64,000 bases of DNA from Linyphia triangularis (Eukaryota; Arthropoda; Arachnida; Araneae; Linyphiidae). Of this stretch, positions 47,001 through 62,000 are shown one piece after another. Where the stretch lies: positions 34,521,348-34,585,347 of the forward strand of contig OZ021721.1 of the NCBI GenBank assembly GCA_963978545.1, given 5' to 3'. The translations under genes were made by a program, and so were the position numbers. Each line of letters opens with the position of its first letter. The first letter of the stretch is position 1. A model generated the notes under the pieces. The model saw nothing but the letters and a program-made list of their open reading frames with translations. It was not told the origin of the DNA and ran no database searches.

Positions 47001-50000
47001 GAGGATTTTTGCAAACAATTATGGGATAAAATGGATCCTATATAATAAACACATCTTTCAAGTACAAGAAAAAAAAGTTTATTTTTTTTAACAATTATCA
47101 TAATAAAACAGTAGCATCGAAAAACCCGTGTAGAAATGTAATGTTCGTGGCTTGTTGATGAAATTTCGGAAACTATCCGGCCGATTGTCATGAAATTTGA
47201 ATGACATATTCTTCATAGTTATGGCTATAGCGCATATCATCAGATTTTTGAAATTTTGATTTAAAATAATTTTTTTTTACAAAAAACTGCAAAAAAAACG
47301 CGTTTTTTTTTTTTTTTTTTTACTTTTTCGAAAAACGTGCGCCATTTTGTTATTTTTGCGAAAATCAAAAATCTGATGATATGCGCTATAGCCATAACTA
47401 TGAAGAATATGTCATTCAAATTTCATGACAATCGGCCGGATAGTTTCCGAAATTTCATCAACAAGCCACGAACATTACATTTCTACACGGGTTTTTCGAT
47501 GCTACTGTTTTATTATAATAATTGTTCAAAAAAATAAAAAAATAAAATTTTCTTGTACTTGAAAGATGTGTTTATTATATAGGATCCATTTTATCCCATA
47601 ATTGTTTGCAAAAATCCTCGAAAAAAAATCGCGAAAATAGCCTATTTTCGAGGTGCCTAAAGTGAGAAGACGCCTTAAATTCGTTTTGATTAAATGCTAT
47701 GTGATTGAAAAATTCCAGTGAAATTATTAGTATAATGTAATGGTGTCAAATGACTCAAAACTAAGAGACCTATTTATAATAATAAACAAAAAATCTAATA
47801 TTATTTTTCAAACTGATACAATGTCAAATATATGCTTTTAAATTTTCATTAGAGACAAAATTACTCTTTGTCAACTTTTTCTTACCATTATTTATTAAGA
47901 AAAGTTTCAACTGCCAAATATGTTAAGGTCAAGCAGCTTAAAAAAAATAATTGTTTATTGCTGTAAGGGTGGCTGACCATTTTTTTTTTCTGCCACCTTT
48001 CCATATTTCTATACATTTAGAGGTTTAATTGGTATCAGCAAATCATATCAGAAGACTACAGTAATTTTTTATAGAAACTTCAAATAGTTATAACAAGTTT
48101 TGTTTTGAGTTGTGTTTGCTCATTTAACAAAAATGGAATAAATTCTTGGAAAAGTATGTGGAAACATTAAATTTAATTTTATTTCAAATCTGTCTAAAAA
48201 AATTAGCTTTGGAATCACTATGGAAATATGTGACTAATGTAAAGCTCATATATTATAAGACTTGGTGTTAAACAAAGTAAAGCGGGTCAGATATACATTT
48301 TTGTAGTAGATGACTTAATTCTCATGTCTTTTAAAATGACTCTGCTTATTTCATGCTCAAGATTATATCCTTAATCATTTGAATGTTTCTAATGTAGCTG
48401 AATATCAAACGAGCACTTGAACGAAGAAAGCCTCAGCTTGTAACAGATATAAAAATGAAGTTTGATACTCGAAAATTTCACTTTGGAAAAATTGATAAAA
48501 ATGAGGTAAGATTGTTATCGAAAAGTTTTTTTTTTTAATGTATTATGTAAAGTTGACCATTTAATTTGTTTTACATTTTTGTATTCCAAGGTGATGCTCA
48601 TAATTGATCCAAAGCACTGGGAAAGTCAAGTAACTATGATTATATATGAAGTTTAAATACATTTTTTATTTGTACTTAGCCTATTATCAACTATATACAA
48701 ATCTTTTTTAGGAAACATGCACACATGCTTTCATTATAAATGTCAGTCCATTGGAGTATTGCCACAGTTTATTAGTTCCTTGCATTGAAAATAACCTTCC
48801 TCAGGTAAAACAGCATTGAGTTTATAAATATGCAAATAAAGAAATTTTTATTCACAATTAAATCAAATTCGGATAATTTTGTATTTTAATCAAAATTTTG
48901 AAAATTAGAATTTTTTTAGGTTTTTCTTTTAATCTTTAACTAATAAAACAGCATATTTCTAATTAATATTGAGGAATTTAATAGCTTGACTTAAATTACA
49001 TTGTTTCATTTACATTTAGAAAAATTAATCTTGTAAAAAATTACATGAATTGTGGTTTCAGGTTCTAAATTTCCAAGCACTCAGAATGTCAGTAGAATTA
49101 ATGTTAGTAAGTCGTAGTAGGTATGTTAAACATTTTGATATCATGTATTTAAACTCGAATGGCAACACAAACTTTTTTTTCTTGAGCAAGTTGGTCAGTA
49201 TATTGAAAAACCATAAATGGTTTTACAATGTCATTAGAATTTGCAGTGCCAATTTTCAAAACACACATATATTGAAAATTGGTGCTGCAAAACATTTGCA
49301 AATAAGATCATTAAAAAAAACCTATTGACAACACAAGAGAGGAGAGAGAAAAAACTCTTATTCACAGGACAAGTTTTCATTGCGCCCACTTTCGCTGTCG
49401 AATTATGCAAATAATGCAAAGTGTGTCAATGCACTTCCTCTCTTTGTTGTTATTGGCCCTTTACAATGCTCTTTGCAAATGTTTTATGCCGTAAATTAAT
49501 TCATATGTGCATCGTTCTGATACATTTATGGTTTTTCAAAGCACTGATCAATTTACACAGGAAAAGAATAGATGTTGCCATTCTAAAATTTTGAAATTTT
49601 TTCACTGTAACCATAAATGTAAGAGCTCTATTGTTTGAAATCATCACAATCTAAAGCGCCTACCTTCAAATAACAATACCTGACATTTCTTTTAGATTGG
49701 TTGAGTGGATTGGCCTCTAAGGGTTCATATATTACCAAAGTTTTTTTTATGACCACTGTATTTTAAATAAGAAACGACTTTTCTGTAAAAATAATACAAT
49801 CGAAACCCGCTACAGTGAACCATCTACGGACCCATCAATAAGGGCACTTTAACCGATGATTCACTATATCCAAATTCTTAAAATTTTTTTTTTTTTTAAA
49901 TATGATAGTAGTATTGGTAGAAATAGTGATTGTGATAATTTACTTATAAATTATTACTTAAGTAAATAGATAATTAATCAAATATTAAAAAGAAAAATAA

Positions 50001-53000
50001 TTACATAATAACTAAAATTTGTTTTTACCTTTTCATTCTATGGAAGAAATTAATTATTTTAGATTGAATGCAATTCGATTTTAAGTAGAGTTCATCAATT
50101 TTTTTACCTACAATTATTTAGAGAATCCATGGTTTTCTTGTCCACATTTTCTGTAGAATTTTTTTTTTCAAGATATTTCCTTTTAATAGACAATTTTAAC
50201 AAAGATGCTTGAAACTGTAGATTTCGATAAGGAAAATTCTTTGCATATTGCCGATTGATTGGTGCAATCTTCAATATGCAATAATTTTAACTTATCCTAG
50301 ATTGAAAATGCTTTTCTTTTTGTGGAATTCACCATTTTTAGTTGCTCTTTAAAAAACGTCTGCTTATCTCAAATCGTTTGTAAGAATATGAAGTGAGAGA
50401 CAGTAAAACGAGGGATAATTGAAGACTTTTGGACTGTTAACACTTACCGATTGTAAAGATTAGGACTTGGAGGGAGGGTGTTTAATAATAGTGGACAGAG
50501 GCTTCATCCTAGAATTGGAATTAGGGGGAGTCGAAAAAGGTTGGTTTGTTCCTTCAACCGGGGAGAAGGGAAGAAGAGATATGCTTTTTAACCAGTTATT
50601 CCATTTTGTTCAAGACGATTAGCTTGAAAAAGGGAAATTTGACACAATTTTAAGGAATGCTGGTATATGCACTCCTAACTTGTGCCAGTTTGAAGTTGGA
50701 AAACTGAAATGAAAAAAAATGTGGAAATGAAATTTGAGTCCACTATGAACGAACTACCATTTCCCCAGTTGTCCACTATAAGCCTATAAAGTAACATTAG
50801 TTAAATAGGAGTTTGGTCAGGACCAATAAAAAAGTTAACTATAACCGAGTGTTCACTATATCCCGTATTCATCATAGCGGGGTTCGACTGGAGTACCTTT
50901 CAATAATGTATAAAGGTAAGGCTATTTTTTTTTAAATAAAGTCATACTATCTTTTCCTGTATCTTTGCTCCCATATGAGGACTTAAGGCTTACAAAAGGC
51001 TCCTTAGATGGGATTGAGAAGTTGATTGAGAGCCACACTATTGCCGTAATTAGTTGTTTGTAATATACTTGTAATGTTTGTTAAATACTACAGATGAGTC
51101 AAGACAGTGCACATTGTTACTTTTATTCAAAAATATGAACAGAAAAGGTAAGGTTATTATACCCAGAACAAGACCAGAAGGTGAGCTGAGCAGTAACATT
51201 AACCCAGTAACGACCTTTTGGCAAGAAAACTTGCCAATTGAATTTTAGTTTTTTCTTCGCTATTAAATTGTGATTGGGGTTCCACTTAGGGTTTTTTAAA
51301 AATCCTAAAAATAATTTTCCAAAAAATCTGAAAAATTCAGAATATACTTTAAATTATCTAAATAAACAAGGCAAAAGTTAAAAACAATGACTGTTTTTCC
51401 ATCTAAAAGTCTTCTTTAATGGGTTAACAACTTTCACTTTTAATCACACACTCTGTGAGCATGAGGGATGTAACTTGTGCCCAGTGGATTCTAGCTGATC
51501 ATGATGCTCATTCATCCACCATGGCATAATATAATGCTCATTCGTCCACCATGGCATAATATAATGCTCATTCATCCACCATGGCATAATGCTCATTCAT
51601 CCACCAAGACATTGGTTAATACCATGTCTAGTAAATAATGGCACACCTTCCACGGCTGTCATAGTACAAAAGCAAAACAATAAGAAAGAGCTTCATGAGA
51701 ATGACTATAAAGCCCTCCATTTCACATGCATACACTAGTACAGTTATGCTTGCTCCTAGCTTCGCTAATTGGCCGCTATAACATTGCTTCTCATTGCTCA
51801 AAGAGGTCCGTCATATTTCTTCCTCCTTCTAAAATTAAAATCCTAAAATTTTAAAAAAGTCGTAATATACAAGTTATTACAAGTAAACTGTTCAGCCAAC
51901 AAGAAACAGGTATAACAATTTCTTAATTATTTACTGAAGACCCCTTACATATATCCAGGTATCTTTTCACAACAAAATAACATAAAGGTGGATCAATTAC
52001 AGAAGTTGTACACTCACACAAAAAGGCAACAAGAAATAAACTAACCTGAACGAAATAGATTAATACGCATAAACTCAATACAAATGATATCAGATCAACA
52101 TATTCTCTTTATGAAATAGAAAAAACTACCCAGCAATAAATACCTAACTAAGATGTTCACACTTAAAAATGTTGTATCTATCTGCACTCTTCAGTGAAGT
52201 GATCGTTCAGTGCAAGCAGCTGGTCTACACATCTCCCAGGATGCTCAATGCACATATCACAGTCAGTCCAGCTGGCTTGGTTGGTTGTTTTCAGATTATC
52301 TGGCGGCGTCAGCAACACGAGGGCTATAATGCGCTGAAACATTTGTCATTAGACAAGCCAACATACATTTACAAACACCCATGCCTAACACGGGACTCGA
52401 ACCCGCAACCTCGTGGTCTAGAAGCTAGCACGCTAACCACTATACCTTTTGGTCGACCTGTCCAGCTTGCATTGTCCAGGTAGGTTTACACACTATCAAG
52501 GTAGATTCACATTATCCAAGTAGATTCATACCAGACATCTATTTGGATGTCTACACACCTCAGGGATGAGATTTTTTCGCCTTTTGGCAGATTTCCAGTT
52601 TTTTGCTTTTTATGTAAAATTTTCCTCTATTTCCTTCTTTTTGTCCCTGTTTCGAGGGTCCGCGTTTTTTCCGATCTGAACCAGTTTTTACCGCGAAAAG
52701 TATAGTTTTCTTATGTCTGGGCAACAGATTTTCCCTTTTCTTGTAGATTACTTCACAAGCGATTGGGATGCACTTTGGCTGTGTCAAATTGCACTGCCCT
52801 TCTATTATTGGCTATTTAAGTCACATGACCGCCTGGATGTTTTCGGGTTCTGTGCATGCACGCACATAACCAAAAGAAATGTTGATTAGAATATAATATC
52901 TACAATATCGATCTTTGACGTAAAAATGTTTTCTTATAATGTATATAATTGGAAAAACTTGTTTAATAACACATTTGCATTGTTTTCTTAATTACAGATA

Positions 53001-56000
53001 TTTGAATTTACCAGAAATGCAATTAATAAATGCATAAAAGTTGTAGATCCTATCTCACGTCGTGAATCTTGGTTACCGATATCTTGATACTGAAGCTCTT
53101 TCCTTATAAATATAATGCTTCATTCTGATTAAATTGTAATTATCCTGGAAAGCATTGCTTAACATTAAGTTAAATAAAATGGTTATTATGTCAAATCCCA
53201 GCACTTTTACTAGCTACAAAATAAGCAGATTTTATAGTTTTACGCACCTTTTAAATTAGTCAGTTTTATGTGTAGTTTGTATGGATGGAATTTTCCTGGG
53301 TTTTTTTTATACCTGAAATTTGGAGAATACTAGAGTACTATGTTTTGAGAGCAATATTTGGCACATATTAATTTCTTCTCAAGTATTTGAAATGTAATTA
53401 TTATATAGTGTGAGAAATTTCATTGTATCTTTAAAATTGGTATATTGCATGCTTTATTTATCGAATTTTTGGATATTGTACATTCTGAGAGCTTTTATGG
53501 ATATCGTCTCTTCTCCATGCTTTTTTATTAAACTCCTCCCTGACACCTGCACTGTCAAGATGAGATCCAATTCTATTCTCCTCTCAAAAAGAGTGATCCT
53601 TCACCCATTGGAGTTCAATCTACTCAGTCTCCATCTGTGCCACTATTCTAGAAGCAATTAAGACAAGCTACACACATCTGACAGAAAACATACTTTACCA
53701 GACCAACTTCACTAACACAGTGCCACAGCCCTTAAAATCCACCTAACCAAGTATCTCACTTCTAAGCACACAATAGTTCCACATCCACACATAATCCAGC
53801 TATCTAACAAGTACAGGTTCATTTTACACACAATTTTGCAACAAAATTCCTATCCTTAATTGTTTTTAAACCTAATCATATTGTTGCATACAATAAAACT
53901 CGTACAACTCAACTCGTTTTTCTGTTCATGTTTAATGTTATGTGTTCTATATTTAAGTTAGTTTACATTTGTACTTGGTCATTGCCTTGTTGGTTTTTAT
54001 CAATTGAGTGGATTTTAAATAAAGCGTCTGTTCCTGTTTGACATGACTTCTTCTTAAATGGGTTAAAAGAACTTGAAAAGCCAGTATTAAGTAATTGAGG
54101 TTTAACTTTTGAATTGCTTAGTGCTGATGTGCGTAAAATAGTGGCGTCCGCTACAGGACTCGTTTGAGATGTTAAGATGATATCTGGAATTGGAATAGGC
54201 AAGTGAAAATAGAATTTGGATTACCTTTTAAAGTATAAATTTAGTTGATTATGGATTCTTTAAAATGGAAGCGAACTGTAATTCGTGCATCTTTTACTCG
54301 TTTGTATAATGTGTTGAAGAATTCTACTTCAAGAGATGAAGCCAAAATAGTCGACGATTTTAATGTATTGGCAAATTTGGAATTACTAGAAGAAAAATAT
54401 AATAAATTATCAGCATTGAATGAAGAAATACTAGATTTGCTTTTAAATGTTACTGATATAAAAGAACAGGATTTGGTAGACGAAGTACAAGTAGCTGATG
54501 AATATGCAAGTAAATTTAAGATGATGAAGTTACTTTTTAAGACCAAATCCGGAACTATTGATGAAAACATTCTTGATAACATTTCGGAAACTAGTAATTC
54601 AAAAAGAAAATTCAAGTTGCCGTTTTTGGAATTAAAAAAGTTTGGAGGTGAAATTCAAGATTGGCTGGCTTTTTGGGGACAGTTCAGCAAAATTGATAGT
54701 GATCCGGACATTGATGAAGCTGATAAGTTTCAGTACTTAGTTCAATCTACTCTGTCAAATACTAGGGCTCGGAATATAGTGGAGAGTTTCCCGCCTTCTT
54801 GTGACAACTACAGAAGGGCGGTCGATGCTTTAAAGTCGCGTTTTGGTAGGGACGATTTGCTTGTTGAATTTTACGTTCGAGAACTTATAAAGCTGACATT
54901 CTCCATGAATTCTAAGGATCAGAAAGTGAAGCTTCCTACTTTGTATGATAGGATTGAAACGCAATTGAGATCGTTTGAAAGTTTAGGCGTGATAACAAAA
55001 AAGTATGCAGCTATGCTATTTCCTCTTGTCGAGTCTTGTTTGTCAGAGGAAGTCCTTAGAGCTTTGCAAAGGAATAATAATTTAAGGGATAGTACAGACA
55101 GAAATGAATCTCGACTAGAAAATCTGATGCGATTCTTGAAAAATGAAGTCGAAAATGAAGAAAGAATCGATTTGGCAATGAAAGGATTTTCGCTTAAAGA
55201 TGATTCCAGGACCTACAGAATGAAAAGTAACATGCACACTGCCTCTGGATTATTTGCTGGAGATCAGAATCCACCTGACATCTTAAAATGTGTCTTTTGC
55301 AATGTTGAAATACATGAAGGCAAGGATTGCAAGGCGGATTTGGATTTAACTGAAAGAACTGCTTTACTGGCCAAATAGAAGTGTTGTTTTCGATGTTTCA
55401 AGACTTGACATTTAGCAAGGCAGTGCAGAAGTAAAGTCAAATGTTCCTATTGCCAAAGAAGACATTATCAAGTTATGTGCCCAACTAAAAATGTGAAATC
55501 TGATACTGGTAAAGATGAATTTGAATCTGACAGAAAATCTGTTGAGCTATTCCACTTCTTGATTAATCCAACCTGCTCACAAAACGTTCTGCTCCAGACT
55601 TTGATGGTCGTTCTTCGTGGAGGCGATAAAGAACTTGCAGTGAGAGCGTTGATCGATGCAAGTTGCCAAAAGTCATACATTAGTAAAGAAGCTGTTTGTA
55701 AGATGAGCTATCAACCCATTGGAAATCAAGAGATGGTGCACAATCTCTTTGGAGGTGTGGAAAGATATCAGAAACATTGTCTGTACAAGGTTTATGTGAG
55801 TAGTTATAAAAATGATTATCATTGTACTTTCGATGCCCTCAACCAAGATAAAATATGTACTGGTCTTCCACGAACAACAGAAGGATGTTGGAGAAAGGAA
55901 ATTCAAGAGAAGGCAATATTTTTGAGTGATCAAGAAGTTTATTCCAAAGATTTGAATCAATCTGTACACTTGTTAATCGGTGCTGATATTGCAGGTAAAC

Positions 56001-59000
56001 TTTTTACTGGAGAGATTGTGAATCTTTCTTGTGGATTGACAGCCATGAAAACTTTAATCGGCTGGACTCTTGTGGGAAAGTTAAGTGATGAAGACACGAA
56101 AGATAGCTACTCTGGCTTGTCTCTTCTCAATAATTCAAGCATCAGTGAGTTGTGGAGACTTGACACTCTAGGAATTTTAGATCCTGCTGAAAAACAGAAT
56201 AAAGCTGAATTAGATCAGCAAACCCAGGAGTTTTTTAACAATTCTGTTAAACAAGAATCTGATAGACGACACGTTGTTTACTTCCCCTGGTTGGCAGATC
56301 ATTCGCCATTACCATCTAACAGAAGTCTATCTGAAAAAAGGTTAAAAACATCTGTAATTCGAATCAAGACAGTTGGCCTTTTACAGAAGTATCAAGATGT
56401 CTTTGAAGATTGGAAAACAGAAGGTATAATTGAAGAAGTTCCTCTAGAACGATTGGAGGACTCCAACTGCCATTATCTTCTACATCGACCTCTTGTAAAG
56501 GAAAATTTTACCACAAGAATACGACCTGTTTCTGACGGATCTGCAAGAATGAAGGATCATCCATCCTTGAATGACTGCTTGGCAATGAGACCCAATCTTG
56601 TGGAACTCATACCATCCGTCATGAATCGATTTCGTCTCGGCCAATTTGGGGTTGTTACGGACGTAAGGCTTTTCTCCAAATTCAATTGAGTGACCTTGAC
56701 TGGGACTTTGTGCGATTTCTGTGGTGGGAGGAAGGAGATCCTAATCGTCTGAAGATCTACCGAAATCGCAGAGTGGTGTTCTGCGTCAAATCAAGTCCAT
56801 TCCTACTGGGAGCAACTTTGGCTTATCATTTAGATCGAGTACCTGATTTTTATTGGTTAACTGCTCAGCGCTTAAAGAGATCGATGTATGTCGATAATTG
56901 TGTGGCCAGTGTTTCAACCAAGGCTGAGCTGTTACAATTTATAGAAGAATCTAAAGTGATCATGGCCCTAGGAAAGTTCGATTTACGAGGCTGGCAGTTT
57001 AACTCCACTGATGGCTCCGGCAAGGAAGATAACCTGACCCAAAGAACCATCACTGATTCAGATGATGTTTCTGTTTTGGGACTCAAGTGGAATATTTGAA
57101 GAGACACTTTGAAGATTGATTTCAGAAGTGAATCAAGGATAGAAACCGAAAGTGTAACAAAAAGACGTATTTTGTCTGAATGCCACAAGATCTTCGACCC
57201 CATAGGATTCACCTCTCCCGTAACATTGATTACAAAGATTTTACTTCAGGAGACTTGGAAAATCAAAGCCAACTTGGATGAGGAACTGCCAAGGGAAATT
57301 GTAGCTAAATTTCGAAAATGGGAACAACAGTTAAGCAAGTTGAACAGACAGGCTCGGCCTGGCCCACCGGGATACCGGGACATATCCCGGTGCGCCCTCT
57401 CCAGAACCTTGGTATGGCGCCCTCGGAGAACAGTGGAAAAAATTTCAAATAAATATAGATTTTAAATTTAAATAACTAAGTTTTTGATTTTAAAGTGAGT
57501 TAATCTGTATCTTTGAAGATGGAATAACTTATACGATTTATTTATTTTAAACTACACAAGCACGGTTATCATGAAACCACAACTATATGTGTGTGAGCTG
57601 GGCTGGGAGAGGAGTTAGATAGGCGCCTAAGCAACACTTCCCACCGTGGAAACTCGCAAAACCAAAGTCTCCACATACTTTTTTTTTGTTATCGACTAGA
57701 CTGGCGACACTTGTCTATTCTTTTTTTGTTGTTTGGGGGTGGAAGCATACAATAAACGGCAAATAGTCATCGTATGAGTTCAATTTAGAGAGAGGGTGGG
57801 AGCTACTTTTATCGGTTAAGGAAACTGTTAGACCAAGACCGAATTTTCATGCAAATCATATAATGAGCAAGTAAGTCAATTGTTTGTCAAATTATTATTG
57901 ACTAAAGTCCTAAGAAGGACTCGCCCAGATAAAAATAATGTTTTTTGACATGAAAACATTAATTTTCTTTTACGATAGTTACATTTTTCTCGTCTTTAAA
58001 TTTTTTCACTTCAATCCCTGTGAAATCATGTAACATAATGCAGATTTTTTTAACAATAAATCATTAAATGCATCAAAATAGTATGATGGAAAGAATTTGA
58101 GGGTAACTGTTCCCTTTAGCTCCTTAATAGCCATCCCTAGGTTTATCCGTTTAAAAAATTATTTTATTAGTTTAAATTATTTGCCCGTGAAAGGGAAAAA
58201 ATCTGTAATAATTTAATGTCAACGTACCGATTGAAATGCTGAGCATAAAGTGTAAACAATACGTTATTCTAAATTATTCTGTTGTAATGTTTAATGTAAT
58301 ATTCACTTTGTATAATTTAGTTTTTCACTAATTTTAACAGAAATTTTCTTTTACGATTTATTTTTACACTAAGTTAAACTTCAAATGAAATTTCATCAAT
58401 TGAAAGTTGAATAACAATTTAAAATAATTTAAACAATGTAAATATAAATATTTTAATTATGTTAAACATTAAAATCAGAGGTTTAAATATAGAAATAACA
58501 ACGAAAGACTTAGAACAGCAAAATGACAAAATAAAGTGTCAAAGTAAAATAACCTAGATAAGACATCATGTGGTGACACGAAGCTTCTTTTTTATTTCTT
58601 AAGACAGATTTTTTTCGTAACGAGTCATCACTTGGGAAATATTTTTTGGATTAAGAAGACGCTGAGATAAAAAAATAGTATACAGTAGACCATATTAACT
58701 CTATCTGCAGTAAAACCATTTTTTACCTATGTACATGAACGTCAAATTAGTAATTTTGTTAACAAAGTGTTTTAAATAATTTTTAAACTCAGCTCTTCTT
58801 TTATAAACTCGACAGCTCACTAAGCAAACTTAATAACATTTTAGTTAACATGAATATTATAAACTATTCATAAAAACATTTAAAGGAATTTTTTCGTTAC
58901 TATTGAAATTACTAAAAAATACATTTGCATACAGGGGAAAACATTTAAGGACATTTAAATTTTTAACCTGAAACTTATTCCATTTATTTTCCGTCCAATT

Positions 59001-62000
59001 CTTGAGACAGTTAAGAAATTTTAATTTTCTCAGTTTCGTAAGACAACGATAAAAAAAATTTCCTCAATCAATTTCAACTATTATCAAAAATAATAGGATT
59101 CATATTCAATCTTGTAGTTATTTCATTTCGGGGAGGTCAAAGTCACTCAAAAAGGACAACTGCTCACCTCACTCTGTGAATTTTTTTTTTACTAATAAAT
59201 TAATTTCTTCATCAGTATCAAAATCAGTTTATGACCTTTTGCTATATTTTTCTTTTTTGAGCTGTTAATTAAAGTCCGTGGTACACACTATTTTAAGACA
59301 ATATCAACTGTTCATAAAGCTCTTTCATTTCGTTACGATAAACATATTCTACGTAAAAAGTTAAATGATCATTAAAAATCTGCATCAATTGTAAATTATA
59401 AATATATCGTGTTTTAACCTTTTGTTACTTTGCACGGCTGACAAATGTCCCCAAAAACCAATTTATCAATCTATTGATAAATTGATTGTAGGGCAGCCCA
59501 TGATCAAAGCATTCGTACAATTTTTTTCAAGTTATTTCAAAAATATTTTTTAATTCTTACTTTATTCTGTTCAATAATGTTGTGTTTTTAATTAAAATAC
59601 CTACTTACTTTGATATTTAGTCACGAATTTAATGGTATCCACGAAAATTTGAATTTGGGGGAAATTTTTCCCCCACACGACTAACCTTAAGACAAAAGGT
59701 TGCGCGTCTAACCAAGGGTTAATTTGGGGAAAAAAATATTCATTGTAATATTCTGCTCTCTCTCGATCGAGAGATCTCTTATATCTTTCTTAGTCATCAT
59801 TATGAGCAATTTGTGTTTTGTATTGTAACATGAAAATTTATACATAAAAAAAGACTCACTCGATTCTGTTCATTACTATACGTCTGGGAATGTGCTGCAT
59901 TGCGGAATCACGTTTAGTCCTAATTAACCGTGATGCTGCTGTGGCTCATGCAAAATGAGTGAGATTATTCATTGGTGTGGTGGAACAGGGCTGTTGAAAG
60001 GAAGGGAACCCCCGGGACCTCCCCCCCCCCTGCACCGAAATTTGACCATAACCCCCCTCCGAAAAGAAAACCTGCCTACGAGCTTGGTTTGGGAAGGGGT
60101 AAGGCGCCCTCTCGAATGTTTGTCCACCGCCCTCACAGGTGACCTAGGCCGACCCTGTGAACAGATTAGAAGTTCCGAGATGGGTATGAGTAGATGCAAG
60201 TTCCAACTACAGCCTCCATATCTTTTGTGATGCCAGCCAACAGGCATATGCCACTTGTATATTTTTGAGATCAGAAAACGAGAACTTTGTATCGTGTCAT
60301 CTAATGGCTGCAAGATCTAGAGTAGCTCCTTTAAAGGACATTACGATTTCGAGAATGGAACTACTTGCATGCTGTATAGGTTTGCGGCTAGCCAAAGACC
60401 TTGAGTTAGATTTTAAGGATATGGGGGATTTTCCCACCTTCTCTTGGACCGACTCCATGAACTGCTTATACTGGATAAAAAATGAAGAACCATGGACAAC
60501 ATTTGTGATGAATCGAGTTCAAGAGATCAGATCAAGAGGCGAGCCCGACCAGTGGAATCATGTACCTGGCCTCTTAAATACGTCAGATCGGCCTTCTAGG
60601 GGTTGTTCAAACGAAACTTTGATCTCTGAGAAATGGTAGGAGCGTCTCATGACCTTAGTTAAAGATCTACTGAAAAGAGTTTTAGGAAGAGCATCCTTAA
60701 AATACGAAGTGGTAAATTCATTACTGTGTGAATGCGAAAATGTTATAAATTCTAGACCCATCACTTACGTGTCGGAGGACAATGATCTTGAACAACTGAC
60801 ACCTACAATGTTCATGCGTGAATTAAAACACTCGGGTGTGCCCGACCTTGATCATTTGGACTCTATTAGCCTACAAAAGAGACACGGGTATCGGATGAAA
60901 CTCCTTGAAGACCTTCGTAAACGTTTTGGACTTGAGTACTTGGGTTACTTGAGACAAAACACTAAGAAGATTAGGAAAACCCATGCTATTTCGATGGGCG
61001 AGATAGTACTTGTACATAGTCCGAACTCTAAAAGGATATCCTGGCCTTTGGGAAAAGTCATAGAAGTTTTTCCAGGCCAAGATGGTGTTATTCGTCTGGT
61101 TAAGGTTAAAACGCATAGTGGAGAATTTTTATGATCTATACAGCAATTGTATTATCTTGAGATCAACAAAAATTTTGAACCTTTCAGTGATCGAGCTGTG
61201 AAGGTATCTAAGATGGTACCTAAAAGCCAAGGGGAACCAGATATGTGCAAACAACCTGAGAAGCATAACCAACCTATCCAACAGGACATTAAAATGCCGT
61301 TGACTCAAAGAAACAGATTTGGACGTGAAATTTGGACTGTTAAACACTTAGATCTTTAATTAGTGGCTGTAATTCTGAGTTTCAGAAGCTTGGAAACTCA
61401 AAGGTGGGAGTGTTGCGTACAATAAGACTCGTACAACTCAACTCGTTTTTCTGTTCATGTTTAATGTTACGTGTTCTATATTTAAGTTAGTTTACATTTG
61501 CACTTGGTCATTGCCTTGTTGGTTTTTATCAAATGAGTGGATTTAAAATAAAGCGCCTGTTCCTGTTTGACATGACTTCTTCTTCTTAAACGGGTTAAAA
61601 GTACTTGAAAAGCCAGTATTAAGTAATTGAGGTTTAACTTTTGTATTACTTAGTGCTGATGTACGTAAAACATATACTCCAAACACAAATGACACACCAA
61701 ACCCAAAATGTTGCCCTACTCATGGACTATCGTTTAAAGTGATATTTTGAAAGGGTGCATTAGATTAGTAAGGGATGAAATTGGCATTCATTTATTAGGT
61801 AGAAAGCAATTGTACATTAAAACAAGTATTGATATAGCAGTATTTAAACAAAACTAAGCAGTTTAAGTTAAGAATCAATTAAGATGAATACAGTAAATGG
61901 GAATAATTGTAATACATGACTTGTTAAATAACCCATGAACACAATATTTATGATATATTTGGGCATATACACATGTTTTAAAATTAGTGGTCTTGATTAA

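Larger units (their letters stand above)
53882..61670 (+). mobile_element. BEL/Pao LTR retrotransposon, defective, with nested hAT
   Basis: The 7.8-kb element has LTRs of 257 and 260 bases, a perfect 5-bp target duplication, a primer-binding site, gag and pol remnants, and a polypurine tract. By hand the LTRs differ by 12 substitutions and one 3-base indel (about 4.7 percent), so it is not a recent insertion. A 2.8-kb hAT (57349-60157) splits the RNase H region, and the integrase core is deleted near 60637. Stops and a frameshift break gag and pol. It sits in sense orientation in the fifth visible intron of GDPGP1. Confidence 0.96.

Noticed and set aside
49050..49328. 92-codon + strand frame
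   Set aside because: Only the part up to 49120 is GDPGP1 exon E; the rest reads into the intron past a good donor.
59955..60313. 91- and 114-codon frames
   Set aside because: They span the right end of the hAT insertion and the BEL/Pao junction; artefacts.
54241..61347. Several 70-124 codon - strand frames across the BEL/Pao
   Set aside because: Antisense shadows of gag and pol.
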